Shown in pieces: positions 1 to 6,545 of a DNA stretch of 7,989 bases (positions are counted from its first letter, which is position 1; each line of letters starts with the position of its first letter). Below the pieces are notes generated by a model. That model did not search any database, was not told the origin of the DNA, and saw only the letters and a program-made list of their open reading frames with translations. Origin of the DNA: Burkholderiales bacterium (GTDB taxonomy: Bacteria; Pseudomonadota; Gammaproteobacteria; Burkholderiales; Usitatibacteraceae). Both the position numbers and the translations under genes were made by a program. The DNA lies in contig JAICTR010000114.1 of NCBI GenBank assembly GCA_025936275.1, positions 1-7,989 of the forward strand, given 5' to 3'.

Positions 1-591
1 GCCGAACCCGCCGGTGCGCGCGGTGGCCTCGCTGCGTCCGGCGGCCGCATCGCTCGCGACGACTTCCCAGCCCATCGCGCGCGCGGCGTCGATGGCGCGC
101 TGCAGCTCCTCGACGGGTGCGGTCGCGACGAGCAGCGGCTTGATCTCGGGATAGGCCGCGACCTGCTTCGCCGCGATCGCCGGCCCGCCGTACGCCGCGC
201 CGTTGGGCGCCTTCTCGCGCTCGGCGCGCAGCGCCACGAATTGCGGCGGATCCTGCGTGTCGGTGGTGATGTCGTGGATCGGCGGCACGTGCTGCGCCTT
301 GGCTCGGAAGATGAGCGGCGGCGCGACGGCCGCCAACGCGAGGCACAGCGCGACGAGCGGCAGCGCCGGATGGCGGCGCAGGCGCGGCAACGCCGAGAGC
401 GCAAGCAGGAGCAGCGCCGCGACCGCGGCGGCGATGCCCACCCAGGCCGCGGCGACGAAGAGCGTGAGGCCGAATTGCCACGGCCACCATCCGGCCTTCG
501 TGCCCGGTCCCGAAGCGACCAGCAGCGCCACGGCGATCACCGCCGCGGCGAGCGTGAGGCCCCTCGCGAGGCCGTGTGTCATGCGTTTCAT
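1..591 (-). CDS. DUF1499 family membrane protein, 3' end cut off by the window edge
   Basis: The frame is open from an ATG at 591 to the first base of the window (197 codons), so the C-terminus is missing. The first ~95 residues contain three hydrophobic segments (about 10-28, 39-67 and 76-95), separated by short basic stretches such as PRLRRHP. A soluble part follows with HDITTDTQDPPQF (about 106-118), a Tyr-Gly-Gly/AAYPEIKPL stretch (about 134-153) and AMGWEVV...GRSEAT (about 172-190). These are the recognisable blocks of DUF1499, whose biochemical role is unknown to me. The start is supported by GAGG at 604-601, 9 nt upstream; an alternative ATG three codons later would be too far from it. 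It lies 33 bp after rluB on the same strand, so it is probably the last or next gene of that operon. Location in the inner membrane is inferred from the hydrophobic segments. Family call fairly sure; function unknown. Confidence 0.8.
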   Translation of the reverse strand, partial: MKRMTHGLARGLTLAAAVIAVALLVASGPGTKAGWWPWQFGLTLFVAAAWVGIAAAVAALLLLALSALPRLRRHPALPLVALCLALAAVAPPLIFRAKAQHVPPIHDITTDTQDPPQFVALRAEREKAPNGAAYGGPAIAAKQVAAYPEIKPLLVATAPVEELQRAIDAARAMGWEVVASDAAAGRSEATARTGGFG

Positions 592-624
592 GCGTGCGCG
601 CCTCGGTGGAGTTCGCGCGGCGCC

Positions 625-2070
625 TCAGCGCCGCCCGCCGAACGGATCCCGGTTCGCGTTCGACACCGGCTGCGCCTCGCCGTGCCCGCCGCCGCCCGCG
701 TTGCGGTTGCGATGGCGGCCCTTGTTGCGGCGATTGCGCCCGGCCTTGCCGGCGCCATGCGGCTGGGCGGGTTGGCCCGCGCCGTTGCCATTTCCGGCGC
801 CGTTGCCCTGCCCGTGCTTGCGCGGCTGGCCCGGTTGCCCCTGGCCGTGCTGTCCGCCCTGTCCCTGCGCTTGCGGCTGTCCCTGCGGGCCGCGGTGACC
901 ATGCGAGCCCTGGCCGTGCGCGCCGGGTTGTCCTTGCGGTCCGCGCTTCTTCATGCCGAAGGGCTTCTGCCCGCGGCGTGGGCCCGGCTTCGGTCCGCGC
1001 GACGGCGGCTCGGCCCCGACGGGGTACGTGCCGCGGTTGCCGTCCACCTCGCGCGGCGTGAAGTCCACGCGGTTGCCGACGTTGTCGCGGTTGCCGTCCA
1101 CGTCGGGACGCGCGCGCGGCTCGCGGTTGGCGTGGTAGTCGGCGCGATTGCCGATGTTGTCGGACTCGTCCTCCTCGTCCTCGGCGGCCTTGGGCTCGAG
1201 CGGCTCGTTCATGCCGGCGAAGTTCATGAGCTCCTGGACCTGCGTCTCGTCCATCTCCTTCGTCTGGCCGCGCTTGAGGAAGCTCGGCATCTCGACCGGC
1301 CCGTAGCGCACGCGCATGAGGCGGCTCACGGTGAGGCCGATCGCCTCGCACATCTTGCGCACCTCGCGATTCTTCCCCTCGCGCAGCACCACGTGGTACC
1401 AGTGGTTCGCGCCCTCGCCGCCGCGGTCCTCGATCGAGTCGAACTTGCAGAGGTCGCCCTCGATGTCGATGCCCTCGAGGAGCTTTTTCGCCTGCTCCTC
1501 GGTGAGCTCGCCGAGGAGGCGCACCGCGTACTCGCGCTCCACCTCGAAGCGCGGATGCATCAGGCGATTGGCGAGCTCGCCGTTGGTGGTGAAGAGGAGC
1601 AGCCCGCCGGTGTTGAGGTCGAGGCGGCCCACCGAGACCCAGCGCCCGCCGTTCACCTTCGGCAGCTTCTCGAACACGGTGGCGCGGCCCTCGGGGTCGT
1701 CGCGCGTCACGATCTCGCCCTCGGGCTTGTGGTACATCAGCACGCGCGGCAGCGGCTCGCCGAAGCGAAGGCGGATCAGCTCGCCGTCGAGCTTCACCTT
1801 GTCGCCGGGGCCGACGCTGTCGCCCAGCTTCGCCACCTGGCCGTTGATGGTGATGTGGCCCTGCGCGATGAGGATCTCGATGTTGCGGCGCGAGCCGTGG
1901 CCCGATTGCGCCATCACCTTCTGCAGGCGCTCGCGCTTGCCGCCGCCGCCCGCTCCGGGCTTGCCCTTGCCGCGCCGGCGATTCGGCTTGTTCGATTGGG
2001 GACGTGCCCATTCCGGCACGATGCCGCCCGGCCACTCCAGGCGATGGTTGGGGTGAGGTCTATCCCGCAT
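625..2070 (-). CDS. rluB: 23S rRNA pseudouridine synthase RluB with a long low-complexity C-terminal tail
   Basis: RluB isomerises a single uridine of 23S rRNA (U2605 in E. coli) to pseudouridine. Numbering from the chosen start, an S4 RNA-binding domain spans about 46-98 (KRERLQKVMAQSG...). The catalytic domain follows with GRLDLNTGGLLLFTTNGELA, whose Asp151 is the expected catalytic aspartate, then EREYAVR and GKNREVRKMCEAIG, all typical of the RsuA/RluB/E/F group. From about residue 291 the protein continues as an acidic patch and then ~180 residues rich in Gly, Gln, Asn, His, Pro and Arg, giving 481 residues against roughly 290 in E. coli. The ATG at 2070 overlaps the end of scpB by 11 bp and is preceded by GGAG (2084-2081) and AAGAG (2079-2075). 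An upstream ATG at 2151 would add 27 residues overlapping scpB and is less likely. Expected to be translationally coupled to scpB. Confidence 0.93.
   Translation of the reverse strand: MRDRPHPNHRLEWPGGIVPEWARPQSNKPNRRRGKGKPGAGGGGKRERLQKVMAQSGHGSRRNIEILIAQGHITINGQVAKLGDSVGPGDKVKLDGELIRLRFGEPLPRVLMYHKPEGEIVTRDDPEGRATVFEKLPKVNGGRWVSVGRLDLNTGGLLLFTTNGELANRLMHPRFEVEREYAVRLLGELTEEQAKKLLEGIDIEGDLCKFDSIEDRGGEGANHWYHVVLREGKNREVRKMCEAIGLTVSRLMRVRYGPVEMPSFLKRGQTKEMDETQVQELMNFAGMNEPLEPKAAEDEEDESDNIGNRADYHANREPRARPDVDGNRDNVGNRVDFTPREVDGNRGTYPVGAEPPSRGPKPGPRRGQKPFGMKKRGPQGQPGAHGQGSHGHRGPQGQPQAQGQGGQHGQGQPGQPRKHGQGNGAGNGNGAGQPAQPHGAGKAGRNRRNKGRHRNRNAGGGGHGEAQPVSNANRDPFGGRR
628..1200 (-). other. Low-complexity, disordered C-terminal tail of RluB
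   Basis: About 190 codons at the 3' end of rluB encode a tail with no recognisable fold. It opens with an acidic run (EDEEDES), then imperfect repeats of an Asn-Arg motif (DNIGNRADY, DNVGNRVDF, VDGNR twice). A Gly/Gln/His/Pro stretch follows (repeats of GQ, GQP, GNG), then a basic cluster (GRNRRNKGRHRNRN) and the terminal DPFGGRR. At DNA level the complement of VDGNR appears as near-identical copies near 1036-1048 and 1088-1100. The frame has no stop and keeps high GC at third positions, so it is coding. A role in non-specific RNA or ribosome binding is inference from composition. Confidence 0.75.
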
Positions 2071-2791
2071 GGGTCTCTTGCTCCGTCGTGTCTTCGGGTT
2101 GGGGCTCGTCGTCGATGAGGTCTTGCTGCTCGGGCGCCGGGGGAGGCGCATCGACGAGCGCGGCAGGGGCCGCGGCGAGGGAGGACTGCAGCTCCTCGAG
2201 CGGCGGAAGCTCCTCGAGCGACCGCAGGTTCAGGTCGTCGAGGAATCTTTTCGTGGTGGCGAAGATCGCCGGGCGGCCGGGCGTCTCGCGGTGGCCGATC
2301 TCCTCGATCCAGCCGCGCTCCTCGAGCGCCTTGAGGGTCGGCGGCGAGACCGCCACGCCGCGAATCTCCTCGATGTCGCCGCGGGTCACCGGCTGGCGGT
2401 ACGCGATGATCGCGAGCGTCTCCAGCACCGCGCGCGAATAGCGCGGCGGCTTCTCGTTGGAGATGCGGTCGAGGAACTCCTGGTAGTCGGGCTTCACGCG
2501 GAAGCGCCAGCCGGAGGCGACGGCGGTGAGCTCGACCGGACGCTCGGCCCAGTCCTCCTTCAGCTCGTCCAGCACCTTGCGGATGTTGTCCGCGTCCACC
2601 TCGCCCGCGAAGAGGCGCTTCAGCTGCTGCACCGTGAGCGGCTCGCTGGTGGAAAGCAGCGCCGCCTCGAGCACGCGCTTCACGTGCGCGATGTCGATCC
2701 CGGCGGGCTGGACCGCGCCACCCTCTGCGTCGGGAGTGGCTGCGGTCGATTGTTCTTCCGGCATCGATTCCGGATTGGTCTGTTCGTTCAT
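2060..2791 (-). CDS. scpB: Segregation and condensation protein B
   Basis: ScpB dimers bind the kleisin ScpA and help load and activate the SMC condensin on the chromosome; they act in the cytoplasm at the nucleoid. The 243-residue product has a polar N-terminal extension (about 1-32), a first winged-helix domain (about 35-107) and a second one (about 115-185). The second contains the family signature SRAVLETLAIIAYRQPVTRG followed by DIEEIRGV, then RGWIEEIGHRETPGRPAIFATT and FLDDLNLRSLEELPPL. A Pro/Glu/Ala-rich acidic tail follows (about 203-243). The ATG at 2791 lies 4 bp after the scpA stop. No strong ribosome-binding site is visible, so translation is probably coupled to scpA; a second ATG nine codons later is a possible alternative. 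The 3' end overlaps rluB. No smc gene is in the window. Confidence 0.95.
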   Translation of the reverse strand: MNEQTNPESMPEEQSTAATPDAEGGAVQPAGIDIAHVKRVLEAALLSTSEPLTVQQLKRLFAGEVDADNIRKVLDELKEDWAERPVELTAVASGWRFRVKPDYQEFLDRISNEKPPRYSRAVLETLAIIAYRQPVTRGDIEEIRGVAVSPPTLKALEERGWIEEIGHRETPGRPAIFATTKRFLDDLNLRSLEELPPLEELQSSLAAAPAALVDAPPPAPEQQDLIDDEPQPEDTTEQETHAG

Positions 2792-2795
2792 GGCT

Positions 2796-3647
2796 TCACG
2801 CGATGGTGAGGGTCGTGCGCTCGCTCTTGAGCTTCACGTAGATGGGATCGAAGGGGCTTTGCTGGCTGATCTCGATCAGCGACTCGCGCGCGAGCTCCAG
2901 GCACGCGAGGAAGCTCACCACCAGCAGCGGCACGCCGCGCTCCGGCTCGAAGAGCTGCGAGAACTCGACGAAGGCGCCGGGCGCGAGGCTCCTCAGGATG
3001 CGGCTCATGTGCGAGCGCACCGAGAGCTCCTCGCGGGTGATGCGATGGTGCTTGTTCATGCGCGCGCGGGCGAGGATCGAGCGCCAGGCGTTGGAGAGGT
3101 CGGCGACGTGCACCTCGGGCAGGCGCTCGGCCACCTGCTCGATGTACACCTCGACGATCGAGAAGTCGCGCCCCGCCACCGGCGCTTCGCCGAGCGAGTG
3201 CGCGGCCCTCTTTATCCGCTCGTATTCCAGCAGCCGGCGCACCAGCTCGGCGCGCGGGTCCTCGGGCTCGGCCTCGTCCTCGCGCCTGGGCCGCGGCAGC
3301 AGCATGCGCGACTTGATCTCGATGAGCAGCGCCGCCATCAGCAAGTACTCCGCGGCGAGCTCGAGCTGCGTCGCGCGCATCATCTCGACGTACTCCATGT
3401 ACTGGCGCGTGAGCTCCGCCATCGGGATGTCGAGGATGTCGAGCGAATGGCGGCGGATGAGGTAGAGCAGCAGGTCGAGCGGGCCCTCGAACGCGTCGAG
3501 GAACACCGAGAGCGCCTCGGGCGGGATGTAGAGGTCCTGCGGCAGCTCGGTGAGCGGCTCGCCGCGGATCTTGGCGATCGGGAGCGCGAGGTCGAGCACC
3601 GGCTGGGCCTCTTCCTGCACCGGGTCGTTCGCCGCGTGGGTGGTCAT
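2796..3647 (-). CDS. scpA: Segregation and condensation protein A (kleisin)
   Basis: ScpA is the kleisin subunit that bridges the SMC heads and, with ScpB, forms bacterial condensin. The 283-residue product has the N-terminal kleisin signature FEGPLDLLLYLIRRHSLDI at about 53-71, then DIPMAELTRQYMEYVE. A second conserved helix, AAEYLLMAALLIEIKSRMLL, lies at about 98-117, followed by a charged linker PRPRREDEAEPEDPRAE. The C-terminal winged-helix domain ends with ELARESLIEISQQSPFDPIYV (about 251-271). The ATG at 3647 is preceded by AAGGA (3658-3654) with 6-nt spacing, the clearest ribosome-binding site in the window. scpB starts 4 bp after its stop. The 197-bp spacer to trpS upstream is occupied mostly by a repeat array, so scpA may be co-transcribed with trpS through that repeat or have its own promoter; none is obvious by eye. 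Confidence 0.95.
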   Translation of the reverse strand: MTTHAANDPVQEEAQPVLDLALPIAKIRGEPLTELPQDLYIPPEALSVFLDAFEGPLDLLLYLIRRHSLDILDIPMAELTRQYMEYVEMMRATQLELAAEYLLMAALLIEIKSRMLLPRPRREDEAEPEDPRAELVRRLLEYERIKRAAHSLGEAPVAGRDFSIVEVYIEQVAERLPEVHVADLSNAWRSILARARMNKHHRITREELSVRSHMSRILRSLAPGAFVEFSQLFEPERGVPLLVVSFLACLELARESLIEISQQSPFDPIYVKLKSERTTLTIA

Positions 3648-3653
3648 TCGGTT

Positions 3654-3658
3654 TCCTT
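3654..3658 (-). promoter_or_regulatory. Ribosome-binding site of scpA
   Basis: AAGGA on the minus strand lies 6 nt upstream of the scpA ATG at 3647. It fixes that start over internal candidates and, unlike the weak sites of scpB and trpS, suggests that scpA can initiate independently of the upstream gene. Confidence 0.7.
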
Positions 3659-3680
3659 CGCTGCGCGGACTGAATCGGGG

Positions 3681-3820
3681 AACGCGGATGAACGCCGATG
3701 AGCCGCAGATGAACGCAGATGAATGCGGTGAACGGTTTCGTCCCCTTCGGCCTGGCTCGGCAAAAAGACATGAAGATCTCGCATCGCCTTATCCGCGTTC
3801 ATCTGCGTTCATCCGCGTTT
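3681..3820. repeat. Head-to-head arrays of a ~10-bp repeat between trpS and scpA
   Basis: The left array (3681-3729) reads as five imperfect units of AACGCGGATG: AACGCGGATG, AACGCCGATG, AGCCGCAGATG, AACGCAGATG, AATGCGGTG. The right array (3791-3820) reads as three units in the opposite orientation: ATCCGCGTTC, ATCTGCGTTC, ATCCGCGTTT. The reverse complement of the right array matches 3681-3701 at about 20 of 21 positions, and also 3710-3728 with one mismatch. The two arrays could therefore pair as a long hairpin around a ~60-nt loop (3730-3790). Similar decamer strings are, to my recollection, common between genes in environmental proteobacteria, and their translations (MNADE-like) often create false ORFs. 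No transposase is present. Function unknown: candidates are a non-autonomous repeat family or an mRNA-stability element inside the operon. Confidence 0.8.
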
Positions 3821-3844
3821 CAAAGATTGGGGGCCGCGTCATTC

Positions 3845-5053
3845 TCAGCTGTAGTTGAGGCCCATGGCCTCGCGCACGTCGCGCATGGTGTCGCCGGCGA
3901 GGTCCGAGGCCTTGTCGCACCCGTCCTGGATGATGTTGCGCACCAGCATCGGATCCTCCTCGTACTGCGCGGCGCGCTCGCGGATCGGCTTCAATTCCGC
4001 GTTGATCGCGTCGATCACCGGCTGCTTGCACTCGAGGCATCCGATGCCGGCGGTGGTGCAACCCTGCCACACCCAGTCGCGCGTGTTCGTGTCCGAGTAG
4101 ACCAGGTGCAGGTTCCACACCGGGCATTTCTCCGGATTGCCGGGATCGGTGCGCCGCACGCGCGCGGGGTCGGTCTGCATCGTGCGGATCTTGCGGGTCA
4201 CGCTCTCCGGCGTCTCGCGCAGCATGATCGCGTTGTCGGCGCTCTTCGACATCTTCTGCCCGTCGAGGCCGAGGATCTTCGGCGTCTCGGTGAGGACCGC
4301 GTCGGGCTCCACCAGGATCATGCGCCCACCGCCCTCGATGTAGCCATAGAGCCGCTCCTTGTCGCCGAGCGAGAGGTTCTGCACGTCGTTCACCAGGGCC
4401 TGCGCCTGCGTGAGCGCCTCGTGGTCGCCCTGCTCCTGGAAGCGCGTGCGCAGGGTGCGATAGACCTTCGCCTTCTTCGGGCCCATCTTCTTCACCGCCG
4501 CTTCGGCCTTCTCCTCGAAGCCCTTCTCGCGCCCGAAGAGGTGGTTGAAGCGCCGCGCGAGCTCGCGCGTGAGCTCCACGTGCGACACCTGGTCCTCGCC
4601 CACCGGCACCTTGTTGGCGCGGTAGATCATGATGTCCGCGGCCTGCATCAGCGGATAGCCGAGGAAGCCGTAGGTGAGCACGTCGCGGCCGTGGTCGGCG
4701 TGCTTCTCCACGAGGTCCTTGTAGGTGGGCACGCGCTCGAGCCACGCGAGCGGCGTGAAGAACGAGAGCAGCAGCGTGAGCTCGGCGTGCTGCGGCACGC
4801 GCGACTGGATGAAGAGCGTCGCCTTGGTGGGATCGATGCCGCAGGCGAGCCAGTCGACGAACTTGTCCCATACCGTGTGCTCGATGACCGACGGATCCTC
4901 GTAGTGCGTGGTGAGCGCGTGCCAGTCGGCGGCGAAGAAGAGGCACGGAAACTCGTTCTGCAGCTTCACCCAGTTCTTGAGCGCGCCGTGGTAGTGGCCG
5001 AGGTGCATCGCCCCCGTGGGGCGCATGCCGGAAAGTACGCGGTCCTGGAACAT
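3845..5053 (-). CDS. trpS: Tryptophanyl-tRNA synthetase, long form with a four-cysteine motif
   Basis: This class I synthetase attaches tryptophan to tRNA-Trp using ATP. The 402-residue product shows SGMRPTGAMHLGHYHGAL at 8-25 (HLGH is the HIGH element at 17-20), AADWHALTTHY at 41-51, GEDQ at 152-155 and KMSKS at 267-271. Compared with the ~334-residue E. coli enzyme, an insertion of about 70 residues lies between GEDQ and KMSKS (roughly 176-248); I associate this with long betaproteobacterial forms. In the C-terminal half, Cys310, Cys332, Cys339 and Cys342 form C-x21-C-x6-C-x2-C, closely resembling the [4Fe-4S] ligands described for Thermotoga maritima TrpRS; cluster binding here is inference. 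The ATG at 5053 lies 18 bp after the protease gene with no clear ribosome-binding site, so translation is probably coupled to it. The start fits the family, where the N-terminal strand immediately precedes SG. Confidence 0.96.
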   Translation of the reverse strand: MFQDRVLSGMRPTGAMHLGHYHGALKNWVKLQNEFPCLFFAADWHALTTHYEDPSVIEHTVWDKFVDWLACGIDPTKATLFIQSRVPQHAELTLLLSFFTPLAWLERVPTYKDLVEKHADHGRDVLTYGFLGYPLMQAADIMIYRANKVPVGEDQVSHVELTRELARRFNHLFGREKGFEEKAEAAVKKMGPKKAKVYRTLRTRFQEQGDHEALTQAQALVNDVQNLSLGDKERLYGYIEGGGRMILVEPDAVLTETPKILGLDGQKMSKSADNAIMLRETPESVTRKIRTMQTDPARVRRTDPGNPEKCPVWNLHLVYSDTNTRDWVWQGCTTAGIGCLECKQPVIDAINAELKPIRERAAQYEEDPMLVRNIIQDGCDKASDLAGDTMRDVREAMGLNYS

Positions 5054-5071
5054 GGGGGTCGTCGTGGGCCG

Positions 5072-5746
5072 CTATTCGAGGCCGAAGAGCGAGGTGAAGA
5101 ACCGGTCGCCCGCGCCCAGCAGGTGGCCGAACGCGTTGCCGAGCGGCGCATAGACCGACATGAGGATGATGAGCCCGAGCAGGATCGGCATGCCGTAGGG
5201 CTCGAGGCGCGAATACGAGTACGAGAGCCGCTTGGGGAGCAGGCTCACCACGATCCGCCCCCCGTCGAGCGGCAGGATCGGGAACAGGTTGAAGATCGCG
5301 ATCACCACGTTCCACTGGATGCCGGCGATCGCCACCGCGAACCAGAATTGCGAGACCAGCGAATCGGCGCTGCCCAGGGTCGCGATGGCGCGCGCGACGA
5401 TGCCCCAGAGGAGCGCCTGCACGAAGTTCGAGGCGGGTCCCGCCGCGGCGACCCAGAACATGTCCGCCTTGGGATTGCGCAGGTTGTTGAAGTTCACCGG
5501 CACCGGCTTCGCCCAGCCGAAGAAGACGCCGCCCTGCGAGATGAGGGTGGTGAGGAGCGGAAAGAGGATGGTGCCGAACGGATCGATGTGCTTCGCGGGA
5601 TTGAGGGTCACGCGCCCCAGCATGTACGCGGTGTTGTCGCCGAACATGCGCGCCACGTAGCCGTGCGCCGCCTCGTGCAGCGTGATCGCGAGCACCACGG
5701 GGATCGCGATCACGCAGATGCGGATGATGATGTTGGTGAAGTCCAT
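5072..5746 (-). CDS. M50 family site-2 protease-like zinc membrane protease
   Basis: Site-2 proteases cut substrates within or close to the membrane. The 224-residue product is mostly hydrophobic. The zinc motif HEAAH is at 24-28 inside the first membrane helix (ITLHEAAHGYVARMFGD). AAGPASN (101-107) starts the next conserved helix, and NLFPILPLDGGR (153-164) carries the third ligand, Asp161. Further hydrophobic segments lie near 5-22, 56-70, 133-152 and 186-200. There is no PDZ domain, as in the small YwhC-like group. Substrate unknown. The ATG at 5746 is preferred over one at 5836 because the extra 30 codons would be translated from a repeat element; homologs begin with a hydrophobic helix, as MDFTNIIIRI does. 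A purine-rich stretch 12 or more nt upstream comes from the repeat edge. The gene precedes trpS by 18 bp, an arrangement I recall from other proteobacteria. Confidence 0.92.
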   Translation of the reverse strand: MDFTNIIIRICVIAIPVVLAITLHEAAHGYVARMFGDNTAYMLGRVTLNPAKHIDPFGTILFPLLTTLISQGGVFFGWAKPVPVNFNNLRNPKADMFWVAAAGPASNFVQALLWGIVARAIATLGSADSLVSQFWFAVAIAGIQWNVVIAIFNLFPILPLDGGRIVVSLLPKRLSYSYSRLEPYGMPILLGLIILMSVYAPLGNAFGHLLGAGDRFFTSLFGLE

Positions 5747-5760
5747 CAGTGTGCTTTTCT

Positions 5761-5868
5761 CCCTCTCCCGGGGGGTCCCCAACTTGTTGGGGCGGTCCGA
5801 GAGAAGAGGGCCGGGGAGAGGGTGATATGCACGCAACCCTCACCCGAACCCTCTCCCAGGGGAGAGGG
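5761..5868. repeat. Intergenic palindromic GAGAGGG/CCCTCTC element
   Basis: Most of the 157-bp spacer between yciO and the M50 gene is palindromic. CCCTCTCCC at 5761-5769 pairs perfectly with GGGAGAGGG at 5814-5822. Between them a small hairpin CCCCAA-CTTG-TTGGGG sits at 5777-5792. A second unit has CCCTCTCC (5849-5856) and GGAGAGGG (5861-5868) around a 4-nt loop. AACCCTC is also repeated directly at 5835-5841 and 5847-5853. Such C/G-rich intergenic palindromes are common dispersed repeats in proteobacteria (general recollection, not a search). No T-run follows either hairpin on the minus strand, so this is not a standard intrinsic terminator. The rest of the spacer (5869-5903) shows nothing further. 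Confidence 0.75.
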
Positions 5869-5903
5869 GCCAAACGTGGGACGCGGTTTCGCGAATGCAG
5901 CCA

Positions 5904-6542
5904 TCAATGAAGGGCCGCCTTCACGAATCCGAACGGCCGCGTGTCGCCCTTGCCTTCGCGCAGCAGGACCGGCGCCTCGCCCGAGAGGTCGATCACCGTG
6001 GTGACGCGGCCGTCGCAGACGCCGGCATCGATCACCAGGTCCACCTGGTGCTCCAGGTGGCGGCGGATTTCGGCGGCATCGTTGAGCGCCACCCCGTGGT
6101 CGGGGAGGATCAGCGTCGCGGAGAGCAGCGGCTCGCGCAGCACCTCGAGGAGCGCGCGCACCACGGGGTGGTCGGGAATGCGCACGCCGATCGTGTGGCG
6201 CGGATGCAGCAGCCGGCGCGGTACATCGCGCGTCGCGCGCAGGATGAACGTGTAGTGGCCGGGCGTATTGGCGCGGATCAGCCGGAACTGCAGGTTGTCC
6301 ACCTTGGCGAACTGGCCCACCTCGGCGAGATCGCGGCACACGAGCGTGAGGTGGTGGCGCTCGTCCACGTCGCGGATGCGGCGGATGCGCTCCATCGCCG
6401 CCTTGTCGCCGATGTGGCAACCGAGCGCGTAGCAGGAGTCCGTGGGATACGCCACCACGCCGCCCGCGCGGATGATGTCCACCGCCTGGCGGATGAGCCG
6501 CGGCTGGGGATTCTCCGGATGCACCGAGAAGTATTGCGCCAT
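5904..6542 (-). CDS. yciO: YciO, TsaC/Sua5/YrdC-family protein
   Basis: The family (TsaC/Sua5) makes threonylcarbamoyl-AMP for t6A modification of tRNA. YciO is a paralogous subgroup whose own role is less settled, so automatic labels of L-threonylcarbamoyladenylate synthase should be read with care. The 212-residue product aligns by eye along its whole length with E. coli YciO: FSVHPENPQPRLIRQAV at 5-21, GGVVAYPTDSCYALGC at 27-42, MERIRRIRD at 50-58, NTPGHYTFIL at 92-101, VPRRLL at 107-112 and TTVIDL near 181-186. YPTDSCYALGC, rather than the TsaC-type YPTDTxYGLG, supports YciO. The ATG at 6542 has no good ribosome-binding site. It lies 99 bp from the annotated stop of the upstream nuclease but only 3 bp from the end of that gene's in-frame extension. 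Confidence 0.93.
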   Translation of the reverse strand: MAQYFSVHPENPQPRLIRQAVDIIRAGGVVAYPTDSCYALGCHIGDKAAMERIRRIRDVDERHHLTLVCRDLAEVGQFAKVDNLQFRLIRANTPGHYTFILRATRDVPRRLLHPRHTIGVRIPDHPVVRALLEVLREPLLSATLILPDHGVALNDAAEIRRHLEHQVDLVIDAGVCDGRVTTVIDLSGEAPVLLREGKGDTRPFGFVKAALH

Positions 6543-6545
6543 TCG

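Noticed and set aside
241..2118. Open plus-strand frame of 625 codons antisense to rluB
   Set aside because: It is a GC-rich shadow of rluB: the product is Arg/Ala/His/Leu-rich with no family signature, while the minus strand carries S4 and catalytic motifs throughout.
2071..2151. Upstream ATG for rluB adding 27 residues
   Set aside because: It would extend the overlap with scpB to ~90 bp; the ATG at 2070 has better ribosome-binding sequences and normal operon spacing.
3681..3820. Decamer arrays as a CRISPR array
   Set aside because: Units are ~10 bp, contiguous without spacers, and in two orientations; no cas gene is present.
3550..3858. Small plus-strand frame of 102 codons covering the decamer repeats
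   Set aside because: Its MNADE-type peptides are simply the repeat translated; it overlaps the 5' end of scpA antisense.
5747..5836. Upstream ATG for the M50 protease adding 30 residues
   Set aside because: The added part is translated from the palindromic repeat and is polar; homologs start with the hydrophobic helix at MDFTN.
5849..5868. Strong hairpin as an intrinsic terminator after yciO
   Set aside because: No T-run follows on the minus strand, and the motif fits a dispersed palindromic repeat better. Partial attenuation cannot be excluded.
3789..5873. Open minus-strand frame of 694 codons overlapping trpS and the M50 gene
   Set aside because: It is a frame-shifted reading of the same strand, Arg/Ala/Pro-rich, without the motifs seen in the true frames.
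3719..6004. Open plus-strand frame of 761 codons across trpS, the M50 gene and two spacers
   Set aside because: It runs antisense through two clearly recognised genes and two repeat elements; its composition is that of a shadow frame.
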